Assembly (NCBI GenBank): GCA_025758065.1 | Contig: CP107199.1 | Coordinates: forward strand, 248,001 to 312,000 | Direction: 5' to 3' | DNA: 64,000 nucleotides | DNA from: Lachnospiraceae bacterium | Lineage (GTDB): Bacteria; Bacillota; Clostridia; Lachnospirales; Lachnospiraceae | Shown: in pieces, positions 16,834 to 24,605 of the stretch | Position numbering within the stretch: the stretch's first letter is position 1 | Layout: each line of letters opens with the position of its first letter | The notes under the pieces: model-generated | Databases searched by the model: none | What the model saw: only the letters and a program-made list of their open reading frames with translations | What the model was told of the DNA's origin: nothing | Program-made: the position numbers and the translations under genes

Positions 16834-17774
16834 ACAAGCATCCCTCCGTTTCTCTGGATTTTCCTTACAGTCATTGCTTCATAGCCTTTCGCTGTGGCAC
16901 AGATGTCCCGTACAATTGTCACCCGGCTCTTGTCATATTCTCCAAAATTCTGGATCATACAACCGCCACCGCCGACCACATACAGGCGCATCAGTTCTGG
17001 ATTATATTCCCGTTCTCTCAGTTTATGGAAAATTTCTTTCGTATAATCTCCGGCAGCTTTACGAATGACTGTCAGATATTTCTCACCAATATCTGCTGTT
17101 CCGGTACGGATCACCTGCTCAATCACCAGATCGTCCACCACTGTTCCCAGTTCTTTCAGCAGGGATTCCCTGACTGCAAGCACACACTGATGCGTTCCAT
17201 ATTTCTCTGTAAAGCATTTCTTCTCTAATGGACGGGAATTATTGATATACATAATATTCATAGTTCCATTTCCAATATCTGCCAGCATATTGATTCCTTT
17301 GAAATCCTGTAAGCGGTAGAAGGCTGCTGCAAATCCCTGTGGGTAAATATCAGCTCCTGCAAACTCTACATGATACTCTTTATTGCGGAATATAAAATCC
17401 ACGCTTTCATTCTGGAGAAGATATTTCTGGAAATCTTCTTTCTGTGTAGCTACCCAGGTAAGGGGAAGTCCGGCTGCGATATGTACCGTTGCCCGGTTCA
17501 TACCTTTCCCATCCAGTTCCCTTGCAATAGCTGCCAGTGTCAGCACATAATAGTCCTCATCCTGCGTTTTCTCTGCACAGAACTCCTTGTGTTCCTCTCC
17601 GATCTGGTAATACATGCCATTGTAAACAAGAAGATTGTTCTGAAAGATTGGCTCCTTGTCATATCTGGCTACACCGGATGGAAAGCATCTGGTGGCAGTT
17701 TTCATGTTTCCATAACCATGATCAATCCCGATCACCATAACTGTTTCATTTCTGTTATTTTTCATCATTCTCAT
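16830..17774 (-). CDS. ParM/StbA-like actin ATPase
   Basis: The 314-residue product has actin-fold phosphate loops: VIGIDHGYGNMKTAT near the N-terminus and MLADIGNGTMNIMYI in the middle, then VVGGGGCMIQNFGEY as the adenosine motif. ParM-like actins push plasmid or element copies apart. The ATG at 17774 has GAGG seven bases upstream; an ATG two codons earlier is too close to it. Presence on a chromosomally integrated element suggests the element can exist as an extrachromosomal circle. Confidence 0.85.
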   Translation of the reverse strand: MRMMKNNRNETVMVIGIDHGYGNMKTATRCFPSGVARYDKEPIFQNNLLVYNGMYYQIGEEHKEFCAEKTQDEDYYVLTLAAIARELDGKGMNRATVHIAAGLPLTWVATQKEDFQKYLLQNESVDFIFRNKEYHVEFAGADIYPQGFAAAFYRLQDFKGINMLADIGNGTMNIMYINNSRPLEKKCFTEKYGTHQCVLAVRESLLKELGTVVDDLVIEQVIRTGTADIGEKYLTVIRKAAGDYTKEIFHKLREREYNPELMRLYVVGGGGCMIQNFGEYDKSRVTIVRDICATAKGYEAMTVRKIQRNGGMLV

Positions 17775-18025
17775 AATCATACCTCATTCTTTCTTTTCTT
17801 ATCCAATACTATTAATACTTACGTGAATTGATAAGATGGATATTTTATTTACTGGTTCTTTAATAATTCATATTTAATAACATGGATTATTAATAGCAAC
17901 GGTTTGTCCAGTATGGGATTTACCATATCTGGTTTTCCTATTTTCTGATGTCCGGAGATAGAAATTTCCTATGACCTGATTGTCCAAAATTGGACTATCC
18001 ACCCTTAGGCACTTCTCTTCTCCAC

Positions 18026-18340
18026 TTAATCATTTTCTTCTCCTAATGGAACTTCCCGGATAATATATTCGGTATCGCCATAAAAGCCATACTCATTACG
18101 CAATCTATGACGTTCCACATATCCATGATGCTCTAATTCCTTAATTGCAGAACGAACAGAATCAATCCCATCTCTGCTCAATGTTGCCAGTCCTTGCATA
18201 TTGTAATTCCAGTCATCTGGCAAACTTAACATCAGCGATAATAGACCTTTCGCTTTCAATGTCAGATTCTTATTCTTGAAATGATGATTACTCATTACCG
18301 TAAAATTCTTAGTTCTCTCTACACGAAAAATCTGTGCCAT
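18026..18340 (-). CDS. Replication-initiator-like winged HTH protein, short
   Basis: The 104-residue product is the N-terminal winged-helix domain common in replication initiator/DnaD-type proteins of clostridial mobile elements: FRVERTKNFTVMSNHHFKNKNLTLKAKGLLSLML then GLATLSRDGIDSVRSAIKELEHHGY. Full proteins of this type usually carry a further 150 or more residues; here the frame stops after EVPLGEEND. Either it is a short natural form or a truncated gene. GGAGG precedes the ATG. The 195 bases to the ParM gene contain GTCCAA-AA-TTGGAC and AT-rich sequence, which could be a partition or replication site. Confidence 0.7.
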   Translation of the reverse strand: MAQIFRVERTKNFTVMSNHHFKNKNLTLKAKGLLSLMLSLPDDWNYNMQGLATLSRDGIDSVRSAIKELEHHGYVERHRLRNEYGFYGDTEYIIREVPLGEEND

Positions 18341-18463
18341 GCTCCCATCCTCCTTTCCAGTTCAAAAGAAAAAGACGCAAGCCATATCTTATGACTCACG
18401 CCTTACTTCGCTCACAATATTCTATTTTTATCAGTTACCTGCCAGATTAGTTACTGGCAATCC

Positions 18464-18811
18464 TTATACATAAATCAATTCCTTGAGAATAATCTCTTCC
18501 GCAATCGCTCTGTGTTGATTAGCAGCTCTTACCCATGCCATTTGATCTGCTTTTTTATCCGGCAGTGGTTCTTTTTCTTCCAGTTGCTTCAGAATCACTT
18601 CTTCCCGTTCTCTTGCTGCTTTATCTACTTCCAAAAGGTGTTCTCCAATTGTATCCTGTAAAAGCATCACCTGATAGGTTGAATTTCGATGATTCTTCAG
18701 ATAATCTCTGCGAAGAAAACCATACTTGCCAAGTTGCTCCATCTGTTCTCCGGATTTATAGGTGAGATTCGGAATCAGATATCCATTTACATTTGTATAC
18801 GTTAATTTCAT
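18464..18811 (-). CDS. tnpV: TnpV family transposon-encoded protein
   Basis: The 115-residue product has the TnpV layout: MKLTYTNVNGYLIPNLTY, QLGKYGFLRRDYLKNHR, then HLLEVDKAAREREE and a C-terminal AIAEEIILKELIYV. TnpV proteins accompany clostridial mobilisable transposons of the Tn4451 type; their biochemical role is unknown. The start at 18811 is the family start; six codons further upstream is an alternative ATG. It is the right-most recognisable gene of the accessory block. Confidence 0.85.
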   Translation of the reverse strand: MKLTYTNVNGYLIPNLTYKSGEQMEQLGKYGFLRRDYLKNHRNSTYQVMLLQDTIGEHLLEVDKAAREREEVILKQLEEKEPLPDKKADQMAWVRAANQHRAIAEEIILKELIYV

Positions 18812-18913
18812 TTTATTAGCACTCTCCATTTCTCATCATTTTTTGACCACAAATTTACGACATTTACGACAAATCTGACACTGTTTCACAATACCAGACA
18901 AAATGACTGACGC

Positions 18914-18945
18914 CCCGGAAAGCCTGTAAAACAGGCACTTCCGGG
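18914..18945. other. Nested hairpin at the right edge of the mobile element
   Basis: CCCGGAA (18914-18920) pairs with TTCCGGG (18939-18945), and inside it GCCTG pairs with CAGGC. It lies about 100 bases upstream of tnpV and just before the chromosomal-type sequence. It could be a leader of tnpV or mark the element end. Confidence 0.4.
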
Positions 18946-19012
18946 ATACACAAGCCAGGACAAAAATCGACTTCCATTATCAAGATGTGAGTGCTAATTT
19001 TTTTAATTTATA

Positions 19013-19168
19013 GTTACAGTTCAGCCATGCGCTGGTTTGAATGAAGGAGTGTGTTGCAAGTTTGCTTGCATAAGCACTTTCTCATCCAAATCAGCATATG
19101 GTGGAACCACCAAGCTTCTTGTTTTCATAAATATGGAAACAAGAAGCTGTCATGCGCTGAACTGTAAC
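19013..19168. repeat. Inverted-repeat element (MITE-like), family A
   Basis: A perfect 13-base terminal inverted repeat GTTACAGTTCAGC (19013-19025) and GCTGAACTGTAAC (19156-19168) bounds 156 bases with no coding potential of its own. A partial copy lies at 27873-27944 and a related element with GTAACTGTTCAGA ends at 46287-46428. It stands between the mobile element and the first chromosomal gene. Confidence 0.7.
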
Positions 19169-19318
19169 AATTTGTATCTTTCTTTTGTGAATCTTTTGTT
19201 TTTTTCATATTTTTTAGTTCCTTTTTTTTGCTGTTCGTATTACAATATAAGAATCAGACATACTAATGCATAAATTCATACACTATTTCACTATTTCAAA
19301 AAAGAAGGGGGTATTTGT

Positions 19319-19984
19319 ATGGCTAAAAGAGGTCTTGGAAAATTTGTAGCATTTGCTGCGATCTCCGGTGCTGTAGCAGCCGGTGTTTCCTATGTGCTCC
19401 AGTATAAGATCTACCATAAAGAACTTGATAAGGATTTCCGCGAATTTGAAGACGAGGAAGATGACGAGGACGATACTGTTCAGGAAGATACTTACGATCC
19501 GCGTAAATTAAACCGCAATTACATTTCTTTAAATTCAAGCAAAGATGAATTTAAGATGGCTGCCAAAGATATGGCTGCTGCTACAAAAAATGTATTAAAA
19601 GATGCCGGCAATCTGTTTTCTGACACAGCACATGAAGCTGTTTCTGCTGCTGTTGATACAGCACATATTGCGCTTCACTCCATGAAAGCAAAAAAAGATG
19701 AGTTTTTTGAAGAGGAAGATACCAAAAAAGCAGATATGGAACCAGAAGATGAATTTTTAGATGATGACTATGTAGATGACGATGATCTTTATGATTATGA
19801 ACGTCTGGATCATACTTCTGGCGAAGACGGCGAAATCTCCGTTTCTGTTAATGCGGATGCAAGTGAAGATCTGGGGGAAGATGGCTCTCTGAAAGCAGAA
19901 GAGGATATTAACACAGAAAACGCAGCCGAAGCTGTTTCGAAGTCTGTAAAAGAGACCGCTACCATTGAGGAAGATACAGTTTAA
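19319..19984 (+). CDS. Acidic membrane-anchored protein of unknown function
   Basis: The 221-residue product has one N-terminal hydrophobic segment (about residues 8-27) and then a very acidic tail with runs of D and E (for example FEDEEDDEDDTVQED). A central amphipathic helix (about residues 70-125) is rich in alanine. I do not recognise the family; similar proteins in Clostridia are annotated only as hypothetical. The GGGGG stretch upstream of ATG 19319 and the terminator at 20031 make it a single-gene unit read towards the right, away from the mobile element. Confidence 0.75.
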   Translation: MAKRGLGKFVAFAAISGAVAAGVSYVLQYKIYHKELDKDFREFEDEEDDEDDTVQEDTYDPRKLNRNYISLNSSKDEFKMAAKDMAAATKNVLKDAGNLFSDTAHEAVSAAVDTAHIALHSMKAKKDEFFEEEDTKKADMEPEDEFLDDDYVDDDDLYDYERLDHTSGEDGEISVSVNADASEDLGEDGSLKAEEDINTENAAEAVSKSVKETATIEEDTV

Positions 19985-20030
19985 AACATTTATGATAATA
20001 CCACCGTCAGGTGATATATCCATTAAACAA

Positions 20031-20060
20031 GAAAACGCGCCGTCCGGCGCGTTTTCTTTA
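20031..20060 (+). terminator. Rho-independent terminator after the acidic membrane protein gene
   Basis: GAAAACGCGCCG and CGGCGCGTTTTC form a perfect 12-base stem with a two-base loop, followed by TTTA. Confidence 0.85.
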
Positions 20061-20063
20061 TTG

Positions 20064-20090
20064 TGATGATACCAGGGTCAAACGGTCAGG
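20064..20090. repeat. Solo end of inverted-repeat family D
   Basis: TGATGATACCAGGGTCAAA here matches the left end of the elements at 51045 and 52285. No matching right end is seen, so it is a fragment, lying next to the 3' end of the hybrid kinase gene. Confidence 0.5.
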
Positions 20091-20096
20091 AATCTA

Positions 20097-21578
20097 TTAA
20101 AATTTTATATATTTGTGGATCACACGCATTAAATTTCCTGTATCCAAAGGTTTTGACAGATGTTCGTTCATTCCAGCCAGCCGGCATTTTTTCGCATCTT
20201 CCTCATAATCACTTGCAGTAAGAGCTACGATCACTACATTCTTTGCGTCTTCCCGCTCCAATGCACGGATCGAGCGGGATGCCTCAAACCCATCCATTAC
20301 CGGCATTACCAGATCCATCAGGATCACAGATATCTCTCCCTGTGCAGATGCTTCAAAACGTTCCAGTGCTTCTTTTCCATTCCACGCTCTTATTACATCC
20401 ATCCTTTCTTTGCGCAGGATAAATTCTGCGATCTCCATGTTCAGTTCATTGTCCTCTACCAGAAGTATCTTTCTTCCTATGACAGAAACTAAAGGTCTCT
20501 CCTCTTCCCTGTTTTCCTCATTAATGATAAAGGTAAAACGCACCCGGCAGAAAGCCTTATCCCCTTTATCATGCGAAAAATGGAATTCTCCATTCATCAG
20601 CTTTGTCAGTTCCATAGCCACTGCAAGTCCCTGTTCATTTTCCCTGCAGGAACTTCCAGTATCTGTGCATACAAATTCAAAACGGGCTTTTCTTCCACTT
20701 GCTCCGGTCTCTCTGCAAAAAAAAGTTACCTGTTCGCCACTTAGACTGTCTTTTATGGCATTTCCCACAATCTTAGTCAGTATTTTCTTTAAATGTACCG
20801 GACTTCCATAGAGTTTTACGTGTTCTGCCTTAATCGTTTCACTGGAAAACAGAACATCTCGTTCTGCTGCAAGAGGAATTGCCCACTGTTTTACCTCATC
20901 TAACAGTTTTTCCAGATCAAAAACTTTCTGCTCCAAAGTCACAGTTCCTGATGGCAGACAGTCCATATCCACCTTATCTGAGGTCAGCATTTTATCCTGA
21001 CATGCCATTTCCCGAATAAGCTGCTCTTTTTCCTCTTTTTTGTGTATCCAGAAAAAAAGAATGGAAAAAACAGCATAAAGGCTGATTCCATAAAATAATG
21101 CAATATTCCTTAAATGGAATACTTCATCAGATGGGTAAAATACATACAGGTCATAATCACCTTCATGATCCAGACTTCCGTAGTAAGTACAGCCATAATA
21201 ATGCAGGGACAGCAGTTTCCCTGGCTGTGCCCCTTCTTCTATCTCACTGATAAAAGGCGCTTTGTCCAGTTCTCTTCCCCGGTAGTCATCATAATTTGAA
21301 CAGAGTACCTGTTCTTTATTACAAATAAGGATCACCCCGTTCATCTCTAACTGACTGCCTGTAAGAAGTTCTTCCACATATCCACGAACTGCAGCCTTTG
21401 TCTCTTCTTCCTCTATAGATCCCATCAGCGCATCAAAACCACGGCACTTTTCTTTTAAAAATCCTAAAGTCTCTTCTGTATAAGAGAATGCCCTGTTTTT
21501 CCCAATATTTGTAAAAAGAATAAATACAGAACTAAGCAAAACCATTCCGAGGCTTAAAAATATCCTGTTTCTTTTCAC
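20097..21578 (-). CDS. Degenerate hybrid histidine kinase with receiver domain
   Basis: The 493-residue product has two membrane helices (about 7-25 and 165-185) around an extracellular sensor, a HATPase-like region (residues 260-355) and a C-terminal receiver (about 368-490: ILLVEDNELN, phospho-acceptor in VILMDLVMPVMDG, Lys in LSKPLD). The DHp helix with the H-E-x-x-T/N-P phosphoacceptor is missing: the second membrane helix runs almost directly into a shortened linker. The ATP-lid glycines are also weak (DTGSSCRENEQGLAVA). It starts with GTG overlapping the stop of the GGDEF gene (GTGA), with AGGAG upstream, so the two are coupled. It may act as a phosphate sink or scaffold. Confidence 0.8.
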   Translation of the reverse strand: MKRNRIFLSLGMVLLSSVFILFTNIGKNRAFSYTEETLGFLKEKCRGFDALMGSIEEEETKAAVRGYVEELLTGSQLEMNGVILICNKEQVLCSNYDDYRGRELDKAPFISEIEEGAQPGKLLSLHYYGCTYYGSLDHEGDYDLYVFYPSDEVFHLRNIALFYGISLYAVFSILFFWIHKKEEKEQLIREMACQDKMLTSDKVDMDCLPSGTVTLEQKVFDLEKLLDEVKQWAIPLAAERDVLFSSETIKAEHVKLYGSPVHLKKILTKIVGNAIKDSLSGEQVTFFCRETGASGRKARFEFVCTDTGSSCRENEQGLAVAMELTKLMNGEFHFSHDKGDKAFCRVRFTFIINEENREEERPLVSVIGRKILLVEDNELNMEIAEFILRKERMDVIRAWNGKEALERFEASAQGEISVILMDLVMPVMDGFEASRSIRALEREDAKNVVIVALTASDYEEDAKKCRLAGMNEHLSKPLDTGNLMRVIHKYIKF

Positions 21579-23500
21579 TTTTTCGTCTCCTCTTTTATCT
21601 CCTCTGACAAGTTTGGAAAGAACCCTTCATTTTCTTTTTTATTGAAACCTGACTTGGTTTCCTCTTTCAATCTATTCTGGATGTCTGTAAGACATTCTAA
21701 CAGAAGAGGATTGAATGCCCCGCATTCCCCGTTTAAGATCATGTGAATGGCTGTTTCATGGGAAAATGCTTTCTTATATACACGTTTACCCACAAGAGCG
21801 TCATATACATCGGCGATGGCCACTACCTGGGCCGAAATAGGGATCTCCTCCCCCTTTAAACCATCTGGATAGCCTTTTCCATCATACCGCTCATGATGCC
21901 ATCTGCAGATCTGGTAAGCTACCTGCAACAATTTTTCATTCTGGTACATTTCAATGCTCTTCAACATAGAAGCGCCAATAAGCGTATGGGTCTTCATGAT
22001 CTCAAATTCTTCTTTAGTCAGCTTTCCTGGTTTATTTAATATTTTTTCATCGATCCCTATCTTTCCAATATCGTGAAGAGCAGATGCCGTTGTGATCAGG
22101 AACTGGTCAGACCACTGCAGATGATATTGATCTGTTTTTTGCATCAGGCGTTCTAACAGCATACCTGTGATAATGTTAATATGAAGAACGTGGCTGCCGC
22201 TTTCACTATTTCTGAATTCAACGATCTGACTTAGGATACTGATCATCATCTGGTTGTTCTTCTCTTTTTCCCGTATCTGGTCTGTTACCAGACTGATCAG
22301 ACGACGCTGTTTTGCATATAGTTTAATGGTATTGGACACTCTCTGGTGTACAACCTGTACATCAAAAGGACGGCTGATGTAATCGGAAGCTCCCATTTCA
22401 TAAGCTCTTCTTACATAGGATGCGCTATTTTCACTGGAGATTATGATCACAGGTATATCTTCGATCCAGTGCTTCCGATTCATCAGGGCCAATACTTCAA
22501 ATCCGTCCATCACAGGCATGTTAATATCTAAAAGGAGAAGAGCAATCCCGGTTCCGTACTGTTTTAGCAGATTAATGCATTCTTCTCCATTTGCAGCCTC
22601 CAATATCCGGTATTCGTCTTTCAGGATTTCCGCAAGGATCTCACAGTTTATCTGAGAATCATCTACGATCAGGATCTGCTGCCGTTCTTTGGCTTCCGCA
22701 CTGTCTATACCTGACTTTTCTGTTACTATCATATTTTTCCGGTTCTTTGCCTGGTACATCAGACCGTCCGCCCGTGCTACTGCACTTTCAATGGTCTCAT
22801 TATCAGCAAGGACACCTCCAATACTTACAGTCAGGCGCAGCCTGGCATATCCGGGAACTTCTGCCTCACAGACCATATCCCTGATCTGTTTTAACTTTTT
22901 TGAAAAAATCTCTTCATCTACATCCTGAAGGATCAGAAGAAATTCATCCCCGCCATAGCGGATCAGAATATCTGTCTTACATATACATCCACGGATGCTC
23001 CCTACTACTGTATTAAGAACAAAATCTCCTGCATTGTGGCCACAGGTATCATTATACAGCTTAAAATCATCCAGATCGATCATAGCCACACCTGCATGAC
23101 CTCTCACTTTCCGGATGCGGTTTTCATAATATCTGCGGTTGTAGGCACCGGTAAGGGCATCCAGGTACAATTCTTCGTCATAGCCTCGCACTTTTGCGGT
23201 CAACTGTTCCCTTACGTTTTCAAAGGATTCTGTTGTAACGTCCAGAACATTTAAGATCTCCACCACATGGGGCTGTCCATCGATTTCCACATAACGTGAA
23301 ATCTTCTGGCACACCCTGGAATCTATATATTCCAGCCTTGTCTTCTGACATTTCTCCCAAAATGCCCTTAAAGAAAGGGAATTCTTTTCCAGATGCTTAA
23401 CTGCTTCTATATCTAAAAGTCTGACCTCTGTAAATAAATCTCCTAAATAAACAAGCATTTCTTCTGCCTGTTTTTTCGTCAAAACGGCACTGAACTTCAT
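21575..23500 (-). CDS. GGDEF - receiver - HD-GYP fusion, c-di-GMP metabolism
   Basis: The 641-residue soluble product joins three domains: a helical N-terminus, a diguanylate cyclase with intact RYGGDEF near residue 187, a receiver (ILIVDDSQIN, phospho-acceptor in LLLLDINMPVMDG near residue 325), and an HD-GYP phosphodiesterase with HDIGKIG near residue 472 and HHERYDGKGYP near 543. It can in principle both make and degrade c-di-GMP under receiver control. SD AAGGAG precedes ATG 23500. The downstream hybrid kinase overlaps by four bases and is the obvious signalling partner. All catalytic motifs look intact. Confidence 0.92.
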   Translation of the reverse strand: MKFSAVLTKKQAEEMLVYLGDLFTEVRLLDIEAVKHLEKNSLSLRAFWEKCQKTRLEYIDSRVCQKISRYVEIDGQPHVVEILNVLDVTTESFENVREQLTAKVRGYDEELYLDALTGAYNRRYYENRIRKVRGHAGVAMIDLDDFKLYNDTCGHNAGDFVLNTVVGSIRGCICKTDILIRYGGDEFLLILQDVDEEIFSKKLKQIRDMVCEAEVPGYARLRLTVSIGGVLADNETIESAVARADGLMYQAKNRKNMIVTEKSGIDSAEAKERQQILIVDDSQINCEILAEILKDEYRILEAANGEECINLLKQYGTGIALLLLDINMPVMDGFEVLALMNRKHWIEDIPVIIISSENSASYVRRAYEMGASDYISRPFDVQVVHQRVSNTIKLYAKQRRLISLVTDQIREKEKNNQMMISILSQIVEFRNSESGSHVLHINIITGMLLERLMQKTDQYHLQWSDQFLITTASALHDIGKIGIDEKILNKPGKLTKEEFEIMKTHTLIGASMLKSIEMYQNEKLLQVAYQICRWHHERYDGKGYPDGLKGEEIPISAQVVAIADVYDALVGKRVYKKAFSHETAIHMILNGECGAFNPLLLECLTDIQNRLKEETKSGFNKKENEGFFPNLSEEIKEETKK

Positions 23501-23521
23501 CTGCTTCTCCTTTTACATCCT

Positions 23522-23562
23522 ATGTACTCCTGGAATCTTTTTGTACTTAATCTTGCGGGAAG
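23522..23562. repeat. Fragment of inverted-repeat family C
   Basis: The stretch TGGAATCTTTTTGTAC followed by TTGCGGGAAG resembles the first 40 bases of the 163-bp elements at 39902 and 53034. Only one end is present. It lies in the leader of the GGDEF gene. Confidence 0.4.
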
Positions 23563-23644
23563 TTTTTCCGCCTTTAAACGTTTTCTCATTTAGACTTTAT
23601 TATAATCTATTTCCCCTGCATTTGTCCATATTTTACATTGTATT

Positions 23645-24586
23645 TCACTCCCAGCCTAACAGATTCATCCACACAAGCTGCTCTAACTGGTCATCTGCAA
23701 TGAGATAAGCATGGCTGACTGTATCTGAGGACATCAGCTGGTATTCTCCCATATCATCCAAATGGGTCCAGCGGTCATCTAACTGTATCTTTCCCTGGGA
23801 AATGAGCATGTTCCAGTGGGATATAGACTCATCACTTCCCTTGATCTCATAAGTGATATCCCCTTCCATCTGGTCATCTGCAAAAACTCCTGTTTTTACA
23901 GCCCAGGCATACTCTCCCTGGGGAACATTTTCGTAATAACAGTAACCGGTTGTTCCCTGACCATTCATTTTGCCATTTTCCCAGATACCATCAGAATAAT
24001 TATATCTGGGGCTGTCTACATTAATAAACTGCAGGGCAAGACAGCTTCCCTGAGGCTGTCCATTTTCAAAGTTTCCGTAAAACAGGATCTCTGGCATGGT
24101 AAGCACCAGACCTGTACCCTCTATATTTTCAGAAATACCGTTTCCGTCATAAAGAAACCGCATTCCTTCAAAAGTTCCATAAAACATCTCTGCCAGAACT
24201 TCCTGCTTTTTATCTAACAGCTTGGCTGTCTGGGTCATGTCTTTTGTTTCCATGGACTTTCGAAGATCTTCTAACAGCTGTTTCTGGTCCTGGGACATTG
24301 CTTCGTATTTGGTCTGTAAGGGATCTGATTGTTCTTCTATTGTCTCTTCAGTTCCTGTTGTTTTCTGTTGATCTTCAGACAGACTATCACCCGTATTTTT
24401 ACCTGCCTGTGTTATATCAGTGTCCTCTGCTTTCTCCTGTCCGGAAGCCGGGCTTCCTGCCACTGGCATATTTCCTGTCCCAAAGGCTCCTGCCGCCGGA
24501 AAGACCAGTATAAAAGCAGCTGCCACTGCCACCCACTGTTTTGTTGCTTTATTTCCAATTTTTTCCAGTTTTTCAGTCAGTTTCAT
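23645..24586 (-). CDS. Membrane-anchored MORN-repeat protein
   Basis: The 313-residue product has a short basic N-terminus and a hydrophobic segment (about 18-38), then a low-complexity linker rich in E, T, Q and D, a helical part, and MORN-like units: YGTFEGMRFLYDG, YGNFENGQPQG, DGIWENGKMNGQG and TGVFADDQMEGDITYE. MORN repeats bind lipid or protein at membranes. No enzymatic motif is seen. It is 20 bases downstream of the MocR gene on the same strand and may share its transcript. Confidence 0.75.
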   Translation of the reverse strand: MKLTEKLEKIGNKATKQWVAVAAAFILVFPAAGAFGTGNMPVAGSPASGQEKAEDTDITQAGKNTGDSLSEDQQKTTGTEETIEEQSDPLQTKYEAMSQDQKQLLEDLRKSMETKDMTQTAKLLDKKQEVLAEMFYGTFEGMRFLYDGNGISENIEGTGLVLTMPEILFYGNFENGQPQGSCLALQFINVDSPRYNYSDGIWENGKMNGQGTTGYCYYENVPQGEYAWAVKTGVFADDQMEGDITYEIKGSDESISHWNMLISQGKIQLDDRWTHLDDMGEYQLMSSDTVSHAYLIADDQLEQLVWMNLLGWE

Positions 24587-24605
24587 GTTCTTATCACTTT
24601 CTGTA

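Noticed and set aside
19037..19273. 78-residue frame upstream of the acidic membrane protein
   Set aside because: It runs through the inverted-repeat element and has no ribosome binding site of note.
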